Source: Gammaproteobacteria bacterium BRH_c0 (lineage in GTDB: Bacteria; Pseudomonadota; Gammaproteobacteria; Pseudomonadales; Porticoccaceae). Taken from it: a stretch of DNA of 63,552 bases. Location: NCBI GenBank assembly GCA_000961645.1, contig LADM01000063.1, positions 1 through 63,552 of the forward strand, in the 5' to 3' direction. Shown here piece by piece: positions 17,203 to 25,961 of this stretch. Within the stretch, counting starts at the first letter, position 1. Each line of letters opens with the position of its first letter. The position numbers and the translations under genes are program-made. The notes under the pieces were generated by a model that worked only from the letters and a program-made list of their open reading frames with translations, did not search any database and was not told the DNA's origin.

Positions 17203-18012
17203 CTAACGTCCCCACGACTCGTCAGACATATCAAGTACGTCAGCCATGGCCGGTGTATGCACCAGCAATCCGCCATCACAACAGATGGTCTGGCCGTTGA
17301 TAAACTCGGCATCGCTGGAAGCCAGAAAGGCTGCCAGTGCAGCAATATCCTCTGGCCGGCCAGAGCGCTTGGCGAGCAGATGCCGCTTGGTGATTTTCAC
17401 AAAGTCACTGATTTTTTGCTCAAGCTCTTCATTGACGATCAAACCCGGAGCGATGGCGTTGCAGCGCACACCCTGGCGACCGTGGTGCGTGGCAATGTAT
17501 TTGGTCAGGGTGATCACGGCTCCCTTGGAAACGCCATAGGCTATACGGGAGTTTTCCGCCATGATGCCAGCACCGGAAGCGGTGTTGATGATCGAACCGC
17601 CACCCTGGCTGAGCATATGCGGAATCGCATGTTTGGCCGCCAGGTAAAAGCTGCGCACATTGGTTGCCAGGGTGTTGTCCCAGATATCGATTGGCGTATC
17701 TATGACAGTGGTATCGAGGTTGAGCTGATCCAGATCGGTGAGCGCCGCGTTGTTGTGGAGAATATCAATGCGCCCGAAAGCATCCACCGTGTCAGCGATC
17801 AGGGCCTCGATGGATTCGGGACTGCTGGCATCAAAATGCAGTGGCAGGGCGTTGTCGCCAATGGCTGTTGCCACCTTGACTGCGGCCTCCTTGAACAAAT
17901 CTGCAACCACTACCCTGGCGCCTTCGGCAGCCATGCGCTGCGCCGTGGCGGCACCGATACGGCCACCACCACCGGTAATAATGGCTACCAATCCTTCCAG
18001 TCTGTTATTCAT
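17203..18012 (-). CDS. Short-chain dehydrogenase/reductase (SDR)
   Basis: A 269-residue classical SDR. Cofactor motif IITGGGGRIGAATAQ, with Asp in VVVADLF at the end of the second strand, favouring NAD over NADP. ILHNNAALT replaces the usual NNAG. Catalytic Ser lies in INTASGAG and Tyr/Lys in YGVSKGA. C-terminus shows FINGQTICCDGG. About 120 bases separate it from the VOC protein upstream on the same strand, so the two may be co-transcribed. Substrate unknown. Confidence 0.92.
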   Translation of the reverse strand: MNNRLEGLVAIITGGGGRIGAATAQRMAAEGARVVVADLFKEAAVKVATAIGDNALPLHFDASSPESIEALIADTVDAFGRIDILHNNAALTDLDQLNLDTTVIDTPIDIWDNTLATNVRSFYLAAKHAIPHMLSQGGGSIINTASGAGIMAENSRIAYGVSKGAVITLTKYIATHHGRQGVRCNAIAPGLIVNEELEQKISDFVKITKRHLLAKRSGRPEDIAALAAFLASSDAEFINGQTICCDGGLLVHTPAMADVLDMSDESWGR

Positions 18013-18136
18013 TATTGTGATTCCTGGTCAGTTTTTGCGGTGAAACCGAAAGCAAGGGCGAGTTGAATGCCGGTAGTGACAACTACAGCATAGCTCTTGT
18101 ACAACATAGCTCTTGCTGCTCAGCAGATATCGCGAC

Positions 18137-18943
18137 TCAGTGCTTGCCGATCATTTCAGCATCGTCCCTGGCATCGTAGATGCCCAGCGGCAAATCCTGG
18201 AACCGTGAACCAAAATAATAGCCCTTGCGACCGCTGCTGAACGTGCGGCTGTGTATCGGCTCTACACCTTCAGCGGCAAATTTCTTGCGCACTGCTTCGA
18301 CGTCATCGCACATTACCTCGAATGAAGCCAGCGACGCCTTGAATTCTCCCTCCACGGGCGCGCCGTTTTTTTGCACCAGCTTCACCCGGTGAATACCCAC
18401 CAGCGCACTGCTGCCAAGCCCGCCCGCATCGGTGGCGACAAAATCCGTATCGAAAAAGAATTTCATGTCCTTTGCCACCGTATCCACATTGTCCACTGCC
18501 AGCACCACACAACCGAGCCTTGGGCAGGGGGCTTTTTCGAGGGAGATAAAATTACCCAGCGCTGCCTCCTGATCACCGATATTGGCAATCATGATGGGGA
18601 TGCCGTGAAACTCGGGGCCGAACAGGTATTCCCAGGTATCGGTGTTGGGCAGATAGTTGGGGGCAAGCACCTTGTAGCCAGCACTTTCGAGTTTTTGTTT
18701 GGTGGCTTCCACATCAGCCAGCTCCAGAGCCACCTCAAGGAAGGGGCCTTCGATACCTTCAAAACGGAAATCCCTGAGCAGCTGAATCGGTTCGAACCCG
18801 TGTTCACCGATAGACACCTTGAGGGGGAAATCCCCCACATCCGAAATGCGGTAGTCAAAATCAAGTACTTTCTTGAAGGCGGTCATGGTGGCGTCAATGT
18901 CTTCCACCAGATGACCAATTCTGCAAATTCGCGTTTGTGGCAT
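18137..18943 (-). CDS. Two-module VOC family protein
   Basis: A 268-residue VOC (bleomycin-resistance/dioxygenase fold) protein with two modules: residues about 5-125 (RICRIGHLVEDIDATMTAF) and about 140-255 (RLGCVVLAVDNVDTVAKDMK). Metal-ligand residues of classic extradiol dioxygenases are not obvious in both modules, so a non-dioxygenase role such as epimerase, lyase or ligand binding is possible. I prefer the ATG at 18943, which starts MPQTRICRIG, over an upstream ATG at 18985. Divergent from the LLM oxidoreductase at 19231. Confidence 0.82.
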   Translation of the reverse strand: MPQTRICRIGHLVEDIDATMTAFKKVLDFDYRISDVGDFPLKVSIGEHGFEPIQLLRDFRFEGIEGPFLEVALELADVEATKQKLESAGYKVLAPNYLPNTDTWEYLFGPEFHGIPIMIANIGDQEAALGNFISLEKAPCPRLGCVVLAVDNVDTVAKDMKFFFDTDFVATDAGGLGSSALVGIHRVKLVQKNGAPVEGEFKASLASFEVMCDDVEAVRKKFAAEGVEPIHSRTFSSGRKGYYFGSRFQDLPLGIYDARDDAEMIGKH

Positions 18944-19230
18944 GGAATAAGACCTATATATTTGATGATTATTGTTAGACAGCACCCTACTTGAGCGAGA
19001 ATAAGGCGGGTGCCTTTATGTGTCAACAGGATCCACCCAGCCACCGGCAACAAGGCTGCTTAAGGCCGGTTTCAATGACAGGGTATCGATGTGTTTGCCA
19101 CAACAAGGCGAGAGACTTACTATCCGACCACTTCCTTGCTGGACGAGCGCGCCTGAGGCTGAGCAGCCTGGCAGCAATCTACCCATCCCACAGCAGCAAC
19201 CAAAACCCACAACAATAAACGGAACATGCC

Positions 19231-20151
19231 ATGAAAATCTGTATCGCAATACCTCACACTCTCGAAATACCTGCCATGTCCCAACCCTGGGAACTGGAGA
19301 TGGATGGCAACGATGTCGGTGAGGCCATGCAACTTGCCGACTCACTGGGTTATCACAAGGCATTGATGGGCGAGCATTTCATCATCCCGCGCGACCATCT
19401 CGATGCCAGTGGCGCTTTCTGGCATCACGGCACAGTGGCGCTTAGCGCCATCGCCGGGCGCACCAAACATATCGGACTGCAGTCATCCATTACCATCCTG
19501 CCGCTCCAGCATCCGGTAGTACAGGCAAAAGCCTGGTCTACCCTCGACTGGATGAGCGGCGGACGGGCAACACCGGTTTTTGCCGTTGGCTGGCTGAAGA
19601 AAGAATTCGACATGATGGGCGTACCTTTCCACAAGCGCGGCAAAATGGCCGACGAGTACATCGCCGCGATTTATTCCCTGTGGAATGATGAATCACCGTC
19701 ATTTGAAGGGGAATTTGTCAATTTCAGCGACGCGGCCTTCGCCCCCAAACCGGTCCACAAACCCCACATGCCGATCTGGTTTGGCGGCGACAGCCCGCCA
19801 GCACTGGGTCGCATCGCCAAATGGGGCGATGGCTGGATTCCGTTTTTGACCCCGCCGGAAAAATTTCCCGAGGCACTGGATTTTGTCCGTTCCCATGCCG
19901 ACTATCGCGGCCAGCCACTGGAGATGTTTTTCGCCATCGAGCAGATGCGCCTGGGTGAAGGGCACGTAGAGAAAGAAGATGCCATGAAAATCGACCCCTG
20001 GAATGTGCAGCAACTGGTGGACCTGTGCGGTTACCTGACCGGCCTGGGTGTCACAGAAACCATCATCCCCTTGCCAGCACTGACCGAATACCAGCAATAT
20101 CTCGATAGAATGCGCTGGGTTGCCGAGGAAATTATGCCCAACGTTTTATGA
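19231..20151 (+). CDS. LLM-class oxidoreductase, probably F420-dependent
   Basis: A 306-residue luciferase-like TIM-barrel oxidoreductase. Family hallmarks: MKICIAIPHT strand 1, DSLGYHKALMGEHF, RTKHIGLQSSITILPLQHP, LDWMSGGRATPVFAVGW, and KPHMPIWFGGDSPPALGRIA with WGDGWIPF. The pattern resembles the F420-dependent subgroup (TIGR03619-like) more than FMN-dependent luciferases. A complete F420 biosynthesis operon lies about 21 kb away in the same window, which makes F420 use credible. It probably oxidises or reduces an alcohol, aldehyde or enone in the surrounding catabolic region; the substrate is unknown. Confidence 0.88.
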   Translation: MKICIAIPHTLEIPAMSQPWELEMDGNDVGEAMQLADSLGYHKALMGEHFIIPRDHLDASGAFWHHGTVALSAIAGRTKHIGLQSSITILPLQHPVVQAKAWSTLDWMSGGRATPVFAVGWLKKEFDMMGVPFHKRGKMADEYIAAIYSLWNDESPSFEGEFVNFSDAAFAPKPVHKPHMPIWFGGDSPPALGRIAKWGDGWIPFLTPPEKFPEALDFVRSHADYRGQPLEMFFAIEQMRLGEGHVEKEDAMKIDPWNVQQLVDLCGYLTGLGVTETIIPLPALTEYQQYLDRMRWVAEEIMPNVL

Positions 20152-20355
20152 GCAGAGCTCATGGACTGAGCTCGATGAACTGAGCTTGATGACAGAGTAG
20201 AGCCACTCAGCCTGTCGTTTCAGAAGCAAGCAAGCCTGATCCAGTATCAGGACAATGATGGGAGGCAAAAACCAAAAATAAGGCTAATACCTTAAAATTT
20301 ATCCTGAAGATTACAGCCAAAAACAGGGTCGCAAAAACTTAGCCATTTACACAAT

Positions 20356-20382
20356 AAAAGGGGATTTAACAATCCCCTTTTT
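20356..20382. terminator. Bidirectional intrinsic terminator
   Basis: AAAAGGGGATT (20356-20366) pairs with AATCCCCTTTT (20371-20381), loop TAAC. A-rich on one side and T-rich on the other, it can stop both the LLM gene (+) and the P450 operon (-). Confidence 0.9.
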
Positions 20383-20407
20383 ATTTAGAGTTTCTACTCA
20401 GCAACCC

Positions 20408-21643
20408 TCACCACAGCAAGGGCAAACTCGCCACGGTCACACTGAAACCGCCACTGAAGGTAGGTGGGTTTTGTGGATCGAGCCGAAACTGCGGGATCCG
20501 CTTCAACCACTCTTCGTAAAAAATGCGCAATTCCAGCCGCGCCAGATTGGCGCCGATGCAGCGGTGGACGCCCTGGTTGAAGGTAATATGGCGCTCACTG
20601 CGATGAGGGCAAAACTCAGCGGGATCGCTGAAAGCCTCAGGGTCGTAATTGACAGCGCCAGTGAGCAGCAGGAACTGATCGCCCTTGCGCACATCAATGC
20701 CGTGAAAAACCATATCCCGGGTGGCCGTGCGCATCGGTGTGGCGATGGCAAAGAGGCGCAAAAACTCTTCAATGGCGGCAGGAATCTGCGACGGATCGGC
20801 CCGCAGGGAGGCCTGTAATTCCTGGTGTTGGGCCAGATAGCGCACGGTGAAGCTGATATTGTTGACCACCGTATCGAGACCGCCGATAAACAACAGCACC
20901 GCATAGTTGAGAATCTCTTCCATTTCCAGCTTGCGGCCACCGAAGTCCTGGGTGGCAAGCATGCTCAGCACATCGTCGCGGGGACTCTCCATGCGCGCCT
21001 TGACGGTGACGGTGAGGATCTCTCCGATACGCCGGTAGGCGTTTTCGCGCACCTGCGCCTGCGGCGAGCCCATAAACTCCTGGGCCAGGTGACGAAACTC
21101 CCTCAAGTTGTCGAGGGGAATGCCCGCCAGGCGGAAAAATATGGTCGGCGGGAATGGCTCTGCCACATCGAGCAAAAAATCGCAGCCACCCTTTGGCGCC
21201 ACGGAATCAATGATGTCAATGGCCAGGGCGCGAATCGCCTCGGCATGCACAGCAACCCCGGCAGGCGAAAAGGGCTTGTTGAGCGGCATTCGGTAAGCGG
21301 TATGCTGGGGCGGATCAAAGGTTGCCGGGATCAGTACCGGCCCCACTTCTGCTGGCGGCAACATCAGGTTGGAACTGGTGAAATCCTGGTAGTTGAGCAT
21401 GATGTCGTGCAGTGCTGCCTTGCTGAGCACGACCCAGTGTCCACCATAGCGGGGCGAGTAGAAAACCGGCGGCGCCTCCGCATGCAGCGCCTGGAAACGC
21501 TGCTGGGGATCCTCATTCAGCCCCTGGTCAAAAATAAAATCGTAGTCGTAGACCAGTCCCGAGGGCACATAGTCAGGGACCTGCGCGAGTCTGGAAAGAG
21601 GGTTTTCTGTTTTACCGGGTTCGTGACGATCAAGACTATCCAT
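20408..21643 (-). CDS. Cytochrome P450
   Basis: A 411-residue soluble bacterial (class I) P450 monooxygenase. The heme-binding loop is FNQGVHRCIGANLARLEL with the thiolate Cys; the K helix has EEFLRL; the I-helix oxygen-binding region reads LLFIGGLDTVVNNIS, with Gly-Gly-Leu-Asp-Thr in place of the usual AG-x-D/E-T. The ATG at 21643 has AAAGG upstream and is preferred over an ATG at 21682. It lies just downstream of a ferredoxin gene on the same strand, a natural electron donor. Substrate probably hydrophobic (terpenoid, steroid or fatty acid); not deducible. Confidence 0.94.
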   Translation of the reverse strand: MDSLDRHEPGKTENPLSRLAQVPDYVPSGLVYDYDFIFDQGLNEDPQQRFQALHAEAPPVFYSPRYGGHWVVLSKAALHDIMLNYQDFTSSNLMLPPAEVGPVLIPATFDPPQHTAYRMPLNKPFSPAGVAVHAEAIRALAIDIIDSVAPKGGCDFLLDVAEPFPPTIFFRLAGIPLDNLREFRHLAQEFMGSPQAQVRENAYRRIGEILTVTVKARMESPRDDVLSMLATQDFGGRKLEMEEILNYAVLLFIGGLDTVVNNISFTVRYLAQHQELQASLRADPSQIPAAIEEFLRLFAIATPMRTATRDMVFHGIDVRKGDQFLLLTGAVNYDPEAFSDPAEFCPHRSERHITFNQGVHRCIGANLARLELRIFYEEWLKRIPQFRLDPQNPPTFSGGFSVTVASLPLLW

Positions 21644-21768
21644 GCTTGTGGGCCTTTGGTTGTTATCAGTACAGGAGGCCATCTTATATCGTAATAGTGG
21701 CGGCCTGCTGCCATCTTAGCCTGAGTCTGAATGGAAAAAAAGCCGCCCTGGGAACCCGGTGTTGACCT

Positions 21769-22092
21769 CTAGCGCTGCAGGAAGGCCAGCTTGTTTTCCT
21801 TGCCGCTCCACTCGTCCGCTATAGCCAGGGCGTCCTTCTTGCGGGTCAGGTTGGGCCAAAGCTCGGCCAGTTCGGCATTGAGCTCAAGGTACACTTCCTG
21901 CCCGGCGGGCAACTCATCCTCGGCAAAAATGGCTTCTTCGGGGCATTCCGGCTCGCACAGCGCACAGTCAATGCACTCGTCGGGATGGATCACCAGAAAA
22001 TTCGGGCCTTCATAGAAACAGTCCACAGGGCAGACTTCGACGCAATCCGTGTGTTTGCAGTTAATACAGCCATCGCCTACAACAAAGGTCAT
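21769..22092 (-). CDS. fdxA: Seven-iron ferredoxin FdxA
   Basis: A 107-residue ferredoxin of the Azotobacter FdI/FdxA type with one [3Fe-4S] and one [4Fe-4S] cluster. Cysteines are arranged as [19 protein letters not shown] and [17 protein letters not shown]. The length and the start [12 protein letters not shown] match FdxA exactly; the longer upstream frame to 22155 is not used by the family. The gene is 125 bases upstream of the P450 on the same strand and may supply its electrons, although fdxA often sits near mutS in relatives. Confidence 0.95.
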   Translation of the reverse strand: MTFVVGDGCINCKHTDCVEVCPVDCFYEGPNFLVIHPDECIDCALCEPECPEEAIFAEDELPAGQEVYLELNAELAELWPNLTRKKDALAIADEWSGKENKLAFLQR

Positions 22093-22217
22093 GTTATCTC
22101 CAGGTACGTTATCCGTTATGGCGAGGATGCTAGGGCGACGCAGTAAAACAAGCAAGCGCCAATGCTATGTTCGGAAACTTGATTGCTGTTGATGAAAAAC
22201 GGCTTGTGAAAAGCCCG

Positions 22218-23123
22218 TCAGGAATAACGCTGTCGGTATTGAGCCGGGGTCATCCCTGTGGCCTTGTGAAAAGCAGCAACAAAAGCCGCAGCGCCGCGAA
22301 ACCCACACTCGTAGCCCACCTGTTTGATCAGCAGGCGAGGATTGGAGAGCATGGCCCTCGCCCTGTCCAGACGCGCCTGGGCAATCGCCTGACGCAGGGT
22401 CGTTGCTGTGGTGTTTTTATAGAGTGTGGCCAGAGCCCGGGGCGACAGATTGCACTGCTGCGCAATATCGGCAACCGTGATATCCGTTTTCAAGTGGGAC
22501 TCAATGTAATTGTGAATCAGCTGCAACTGCGCTCGCCCGAGACGACTATCTCTGTCATGGACGTCGCTGCGTTGGAGTTCTTTGTTATGGGCTTCATGGG
22601 GGCCTGCAAAAAACTGTTTGCGCAACTCAAAGGCCATCAGGGTCAGGGTGCTTTCAATTTGCAGCTCGCTGGCAAAACCAGGGCATTTCGCCTCCTCCGC
22701 CAGCTTGCGCATACCCAGCAGGAGGTAATCATTCCTGATATCCAGCGTGCGCGACAGGTCAACCTCAGCCCAGTTCCAGTCGTAGTTGCCCAAGGCGCCG
22801 ATGCTTTCCAGATCGAACATGCAGGATACTGCGCGCTGACGGCCTGTCGACCAGTGCCATTCGAGAGTTGCACCGGGGGGCACAAACATCAACTGGCCAA
22901 CATTGCCCTCGGCAAGACGACTGGGATAACTGCCCTGCAATTGCTGATCGCGAAACACCACGTACTGCAGAAAGCAGTGGCTGTCGGAACGGTATACACC
23001 TTCTCCCGGATTCGGCAGGCGCAACTCATTGATTTGTATATCATAGGCGCTGCCCAGCGCCTGGTTGTCCAGACAACTGAAAAAGGGCGACTCGGTTTGA
23101 AACGCCTCTTGAATCGTGTGCAT
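22218..23123 (-). CDS. AraC-family transcriptional regulator
   Basis: A 301-residue regulator. The C-terminal AraC/XylS domain holds two helix-turn-helices: ITVADIAQQCNLSPRALATL and LLIKQVGYECGFRGAAAFVA, ending with TGMTPAQYRQRYS. The N-terminal ~190 residues resemble the AraC-type ligand-binding domain of activators for aromatic or hydrocarbon catabolism (VPPGATLEWHWSTG, SLTLMAFELRKQFFAG). ATG 23123 has GGAG six bases upstream; longer in-frame starts at 23129 and 23180 exist. It stands between the TonB receptor and fdxA-P450, all on one strand, and is the likely activator of this block. Confidence 0.9.
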   Translation of the reverse strand: MHTIQEAFQTESPFFSCLDNQALGSAYDIQINELRLPNPGEGVYRSDSHCFLQYVVFRDQQLQGSYPSRLAEGNVGQLMFVPPGATLEWHWSTGRQRAVSCMFDLESIGALGNYDWNWAEVDLSRTLDIRNDYLLLGMRKLAEEAKCPGFASELQIESTLTLMAFELRKQFFAGPHEAHNKELQRSDVHDRDSRLGRAQLQLIHNYIESHLKTDITVADIAQQCNLSPRALATLYKNTTATTLRQAIAQARLDRARAMLSNPRLLIKQVGYECGFRGAAAFVAAFHKATGMTPAQYRQRYS

Positions 23124-23208
23124 GTGCATCTCCGTATCATGGTCAAAAGCCAGCAATGCCGCCCTTGAGCAGCGGGACAAGCAGGTCCCGCTGGGGTTTC
23201 GTCACGGG

Positions 23209-25611
23209 TTAGAAACGGTAAGTTGCCTCGATGCCAAAGGTCCGCGGATCACCATAAAACGCCGTTTTTGCCGGCAGGCTGGTTTGCAGAGTGCCTGGCG
23301 CCGTGGCGTACTCCTCATCCAGCAGGTTGCGCGACCACAGTGCCAGCGCCAGCGTACCCGAGGCCAGACCAGCCAGATCTACGCGGGCATTGACCAGATC
23401 GTAGCCCGGCAGTGAAACACCCGACTGGGCGTCCCACTTGGCGGTGTGGTAGTAGTCAGCGCTCATCGACAACTCGCCACCCATGGGAGTGAAAGGTAGC
23501 ACATAACGTACCGCTGCCGTGCCGGAAAATTCCGGCGTGGGCAGGGTGACGTTATCCTTGCTCAACACCTGGGTGCCGATGGCAGGAACGTTCACCTTAT
23601 CCACGGTCTGGTCCATGTAGGCACCACTCAATGACAGAGTCAGGGCATCGGTAGGCGACACCACCAGCTCTAGTTCAGCACCGTTGATGGTCAGGTCTGC
23701 CGCATTGACTGCCACCGAGCCACGGGTGGGGCTGTCCGGGGCGGAGGTGGGCACTGTGCCCCTCACATTCACGAACTGCACGGCATCTCCGTAGCGGGTG
23801 TGAAACAGTGAAAGGTTGGTACGTCCCACCATCCCGGCTGCGCTCCAGTCGAACTTCATGCCCACTTCAAAGTCGTCGATCTGCTCTTCTTCCACTGTCT
23901 GGAAGGGCCGCAGGTCCGGGCACTGGCCGCCTCCGACAATACAGCCTGGATTGGTGCCGCCAGTGGTGGCCGGGGAGAAAAACAGCGGTGTATTGATGTT
24001 CACCCCGCGATAACCACGGCGATGGGTGGCATAGAGGAACAGGTCTTCAGTGGCCTGGTAATCGAGGCCAAGGGTCCAGGTCGGGGCACTGCCATCGCTT
24101 TTGACGATACCCACACCGGAGTCGGCGCACTCGCCTGGGGTGAGGTATTCACTGCGGCCACCCACACCACAACCTTCAATCTTGTCCCAGCTATAGCGTG
24201 CCCCCAGGTTCAGGGTCAGGGCTTCGGTGAGGCTGTAACCGATCTGGCCGAATACGGCGTAGTTCTCGTTTTCCGTCAGTGCCGTGGTGTGGATATTGGA
24301 GGGGCCAAAATCCAGGAAGTTGAACGCCTGGGCGCTGGTACCCATGCCGGCGGTGGGTTCGTCATAGCTGTAAAATCCGCCGACGATCCATTCCATCCTA
24401 TCTGTATTGCCAAGGATCTGAAATTCGTTGGAGAAGTATTCCTTCTCATCCTGGGAGGCGAGATGGTAGATCACCAGAGGGCCGAGGGGACCAGTCACCG
24501 TGCCAAATCCCTGGGTGTTGGCGCTGATGGTGCTGGATACTCGGCGATAGCCGAAAATATTGCGCAGGGTAATATCCCCGACATTGTATTCAGTGGTATT
24601 GGCAATACCCCACAATTCAGAATTAAATTCATGGGCGCGGTGGTTGCCATCACTGTGGAAGTTATTGGACACCTTGTGGGCGCCAGCTGCCTGGATAGCC
24701 AGTGCCGCCTGGGCCACTGCCTGTTCATAGGCCGTGGCAATGCCTGCCCCCAGAGATGGAGTAAAAGCGCCCTGCACCACGCCGGGATTAAAGCCCACCA
24801 CATGGTCGGAGCCGGGGCGCTGGTCAGCCTTGAAGTAATCGAACACCAGGGTATTGGTCAAGTTCTCGCCGGGTTCGAGCAACAGCGATACCCGCAGGCT
24901 TTTCTGGTCTACATCGTTGAGATCAGGGCCAGTATCGAGGTTTTCTTCGGTGGGGCCACGCTTGCGCATTTGCCCCGCCACCCGTAGCGCCGCCACATTG
25001 TCCACCAGGGTGATATTGCCCGCCCCTTCGACAAGGGAGGAATCGTAATTACCGGCGCCAACCCGCAGGTAGGCATCCTGTTCATAGTCTGGTGCTTTGG
25101 GAGTAATCAGCACCGCGCCGCCAATGGTGTTGCGCCCGAACAGGGTGCCCTGCGGACCTTTCAGCACCTGGATGCTCTCCAGGTCGTAGGTGGGCACATT
25201 GCCACCCACCTTGGGCAGGGGCACATCACTGCTGTACATCACCACCGAAGGCACACCTTCGCCGATGGGAATGATACCCAGCCCACGCAGCGACATGGAG
25301 ATATTGTTGGCCCCGCCTTCAAAGCTGAAACGGAAACCCGGCACCACAGCGGTGAGATTCTCCATTTCCTGGATCGACGACTTTTCCATGGCATCGGCGG
25401 ACAGGGCTGTGATTGACACCGGCACGCCCTGCAAACTCTCCTCGCGACGGCGGGCGGTGACGACCACTTCTTCCAGGTACATCTCGCGGCCTGGCGCCTC
25501 AGCAGAAGTTTGGCTGGCATTCTGTTCAGCAGCAATACTGACAGTACTCGTTAGCAGGGATACGGCGCCGGATACAACAGCTATGGCAACAGCCAAGGGC
25601 AATTTACGCAT
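23209..25611 (-). CDS. TonB-dependent outer-membrane receptor
   Basis: An 800-residue outer-membrane receptor with an N-terminal signal peptide (LPLAVAIAVVSGAVSLLTST), a TonB box-like region (EVVVTARRREESLQGVPVSI), the plug domain (VVPGFRFSFEGG, VLKGPQGTLFGRNTIGGAVL) and a 22-stranded barrel ending in the sorting signal EATYRF. It belongs to the large Sphingomonas/Cellvibrio-type receptor group used for steroids, aromatics or saccharides, not a clear siderophore receptor. A GGAGAG site supports the start. A 14-base perfect palindrome lies about 40 bases upstream. Confidence 0.95.
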   Translation of the reverse strand: MRKLPLAVAIAVVSGAVSLLTSTVSIAAEQNASQTSAEAPGREMYLEEVVVTARRREESLQGVPVSITALSADAMEKSSIQEMENLTAVVPGFRFSFEGGANNISMSLRGLGIIPIGEGVPSVVMYSSDVPLPKVGGNVPTYDLESIQVLKGPQGTLFGRNTIGGAVLITPKAPDYEQDAYLRVGAGNYDSSLVEGAGNITLVDNVAALRVAGQMRKRGPTEENLDTGPDLNDVDQKSLRVSLLLEPGENLTNTLVFDYFKADQRPGSDHVVGFNPGVVQGAFTPSLGAGIATAYEQAVAQAALAIQAAGAHKVSNNFHSDGNHRAHEFNSELWGIANTTEYNVGDITLRNIFGYRRVSSTISANTQGFGTVTGPLGPLVIYHLASQDEKEYFSNEFQILGNTDRMEWIVGGFYSYDEPTAGMGTSAQAFNFLDFGPSNIHTTALTENENYAVFGQIGYSLTEALTLNLGARYSWDKIEGCGVGGRSEYLTPGECADSGVGIVKSDGSAPTWTLGLDYQATEDLFLYATHRRGYRGVNINTPLFFSPATTGGTNPGCIVGGGQCPDLRPFQTVEEEQIDDFEVGMKFDWSAAGMVGRTNLSLFHTRYGDAVQFVNVRGTVPTSAPDSPTRGSVAVNAADLTINGAELELVVSPTDALTLSLSGAYMDQTVDKVNVPAIGTQVLSKDNVTLPTPEFSGTAAVRYVLPFTPMGGELSMSADYYHTAKWDAQSGVSLPGYDLVNARVDLAGLASGTLALALWSRNLLDEEYATAPGTLQTSLPAKTAFYGDPRTFGIEATYRF

Positions 25612-25961
25612 TGATTTCTCTCCAGATCTTCGTTGTTATTGAATACAGGTGACTTGACGTCAAGTACTTGGCAAAGCGGTGTGATGGGGGCGATGGTGCA
25701 GACAGCCCGGCACGAAACACAGGCCGACAGCCTAGGGCAGGCAAGGCTGACAGCAGTAGCAGAGTTGATATCGCCCACCCGCAAGCGGTATCGATGATTG
25801 CACAGGCGTACTGAGAGCATGACGGAGGCGGTGCTGATCGATACGTCAAGCAACCGGGCGATATCGCTTGACCTTGTCCCGGATCGGCAACTGGGCAAGG
25901 ATCGTCATCACATTTCAAACAGCCACCTCTATCAGCCCATCTTTTTGGAAGGACCAGCCCG
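25612..25961. other. Divergent intergenic region between TonB receptor and redoxin gene
   Basis: 350 bases containing the promoters of both divergent genes and the palindrome at 25652-25665. A minus-strand frame encodes a helix-turn-helix-like stretch (DIARLLDVSISTASVML), but it lacks a start with a ribosome site and overlaps the receptor start; no gene is called. Confidence 0.4.
25652..25665. promoter_or_regulatory. 14-bp perfect palindrome upstream of the TonB receptor gene
   Basis: ACTTGACGTCAAGT is fully symmetric and lies 41-54 bases before the receptor ATG, where a repressor or activator dimer would act. Which regulator binds is unknown; AraC proteins normally prefer direct repeats, so a TetR, GntR or similar protein encoded elsewhere is possible. 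Confidence 0.5.

Noticed and set aside
18060..18125. Short direct repeat CATAGCTCTTG between an SDR and a VOC gene
   Set aside because: Only 11 bases, in non-coding DNA, with no further copies noticed; probably slippage without function.
25581..25898. Minus-strand frame with a helix-turn-helix-like stretch upstream of the TonB receptor
   Set aside because: No start with ribosome site, overlaps the receptor N-terminus and the rest does not look like a regulator; chance or a very old relic.
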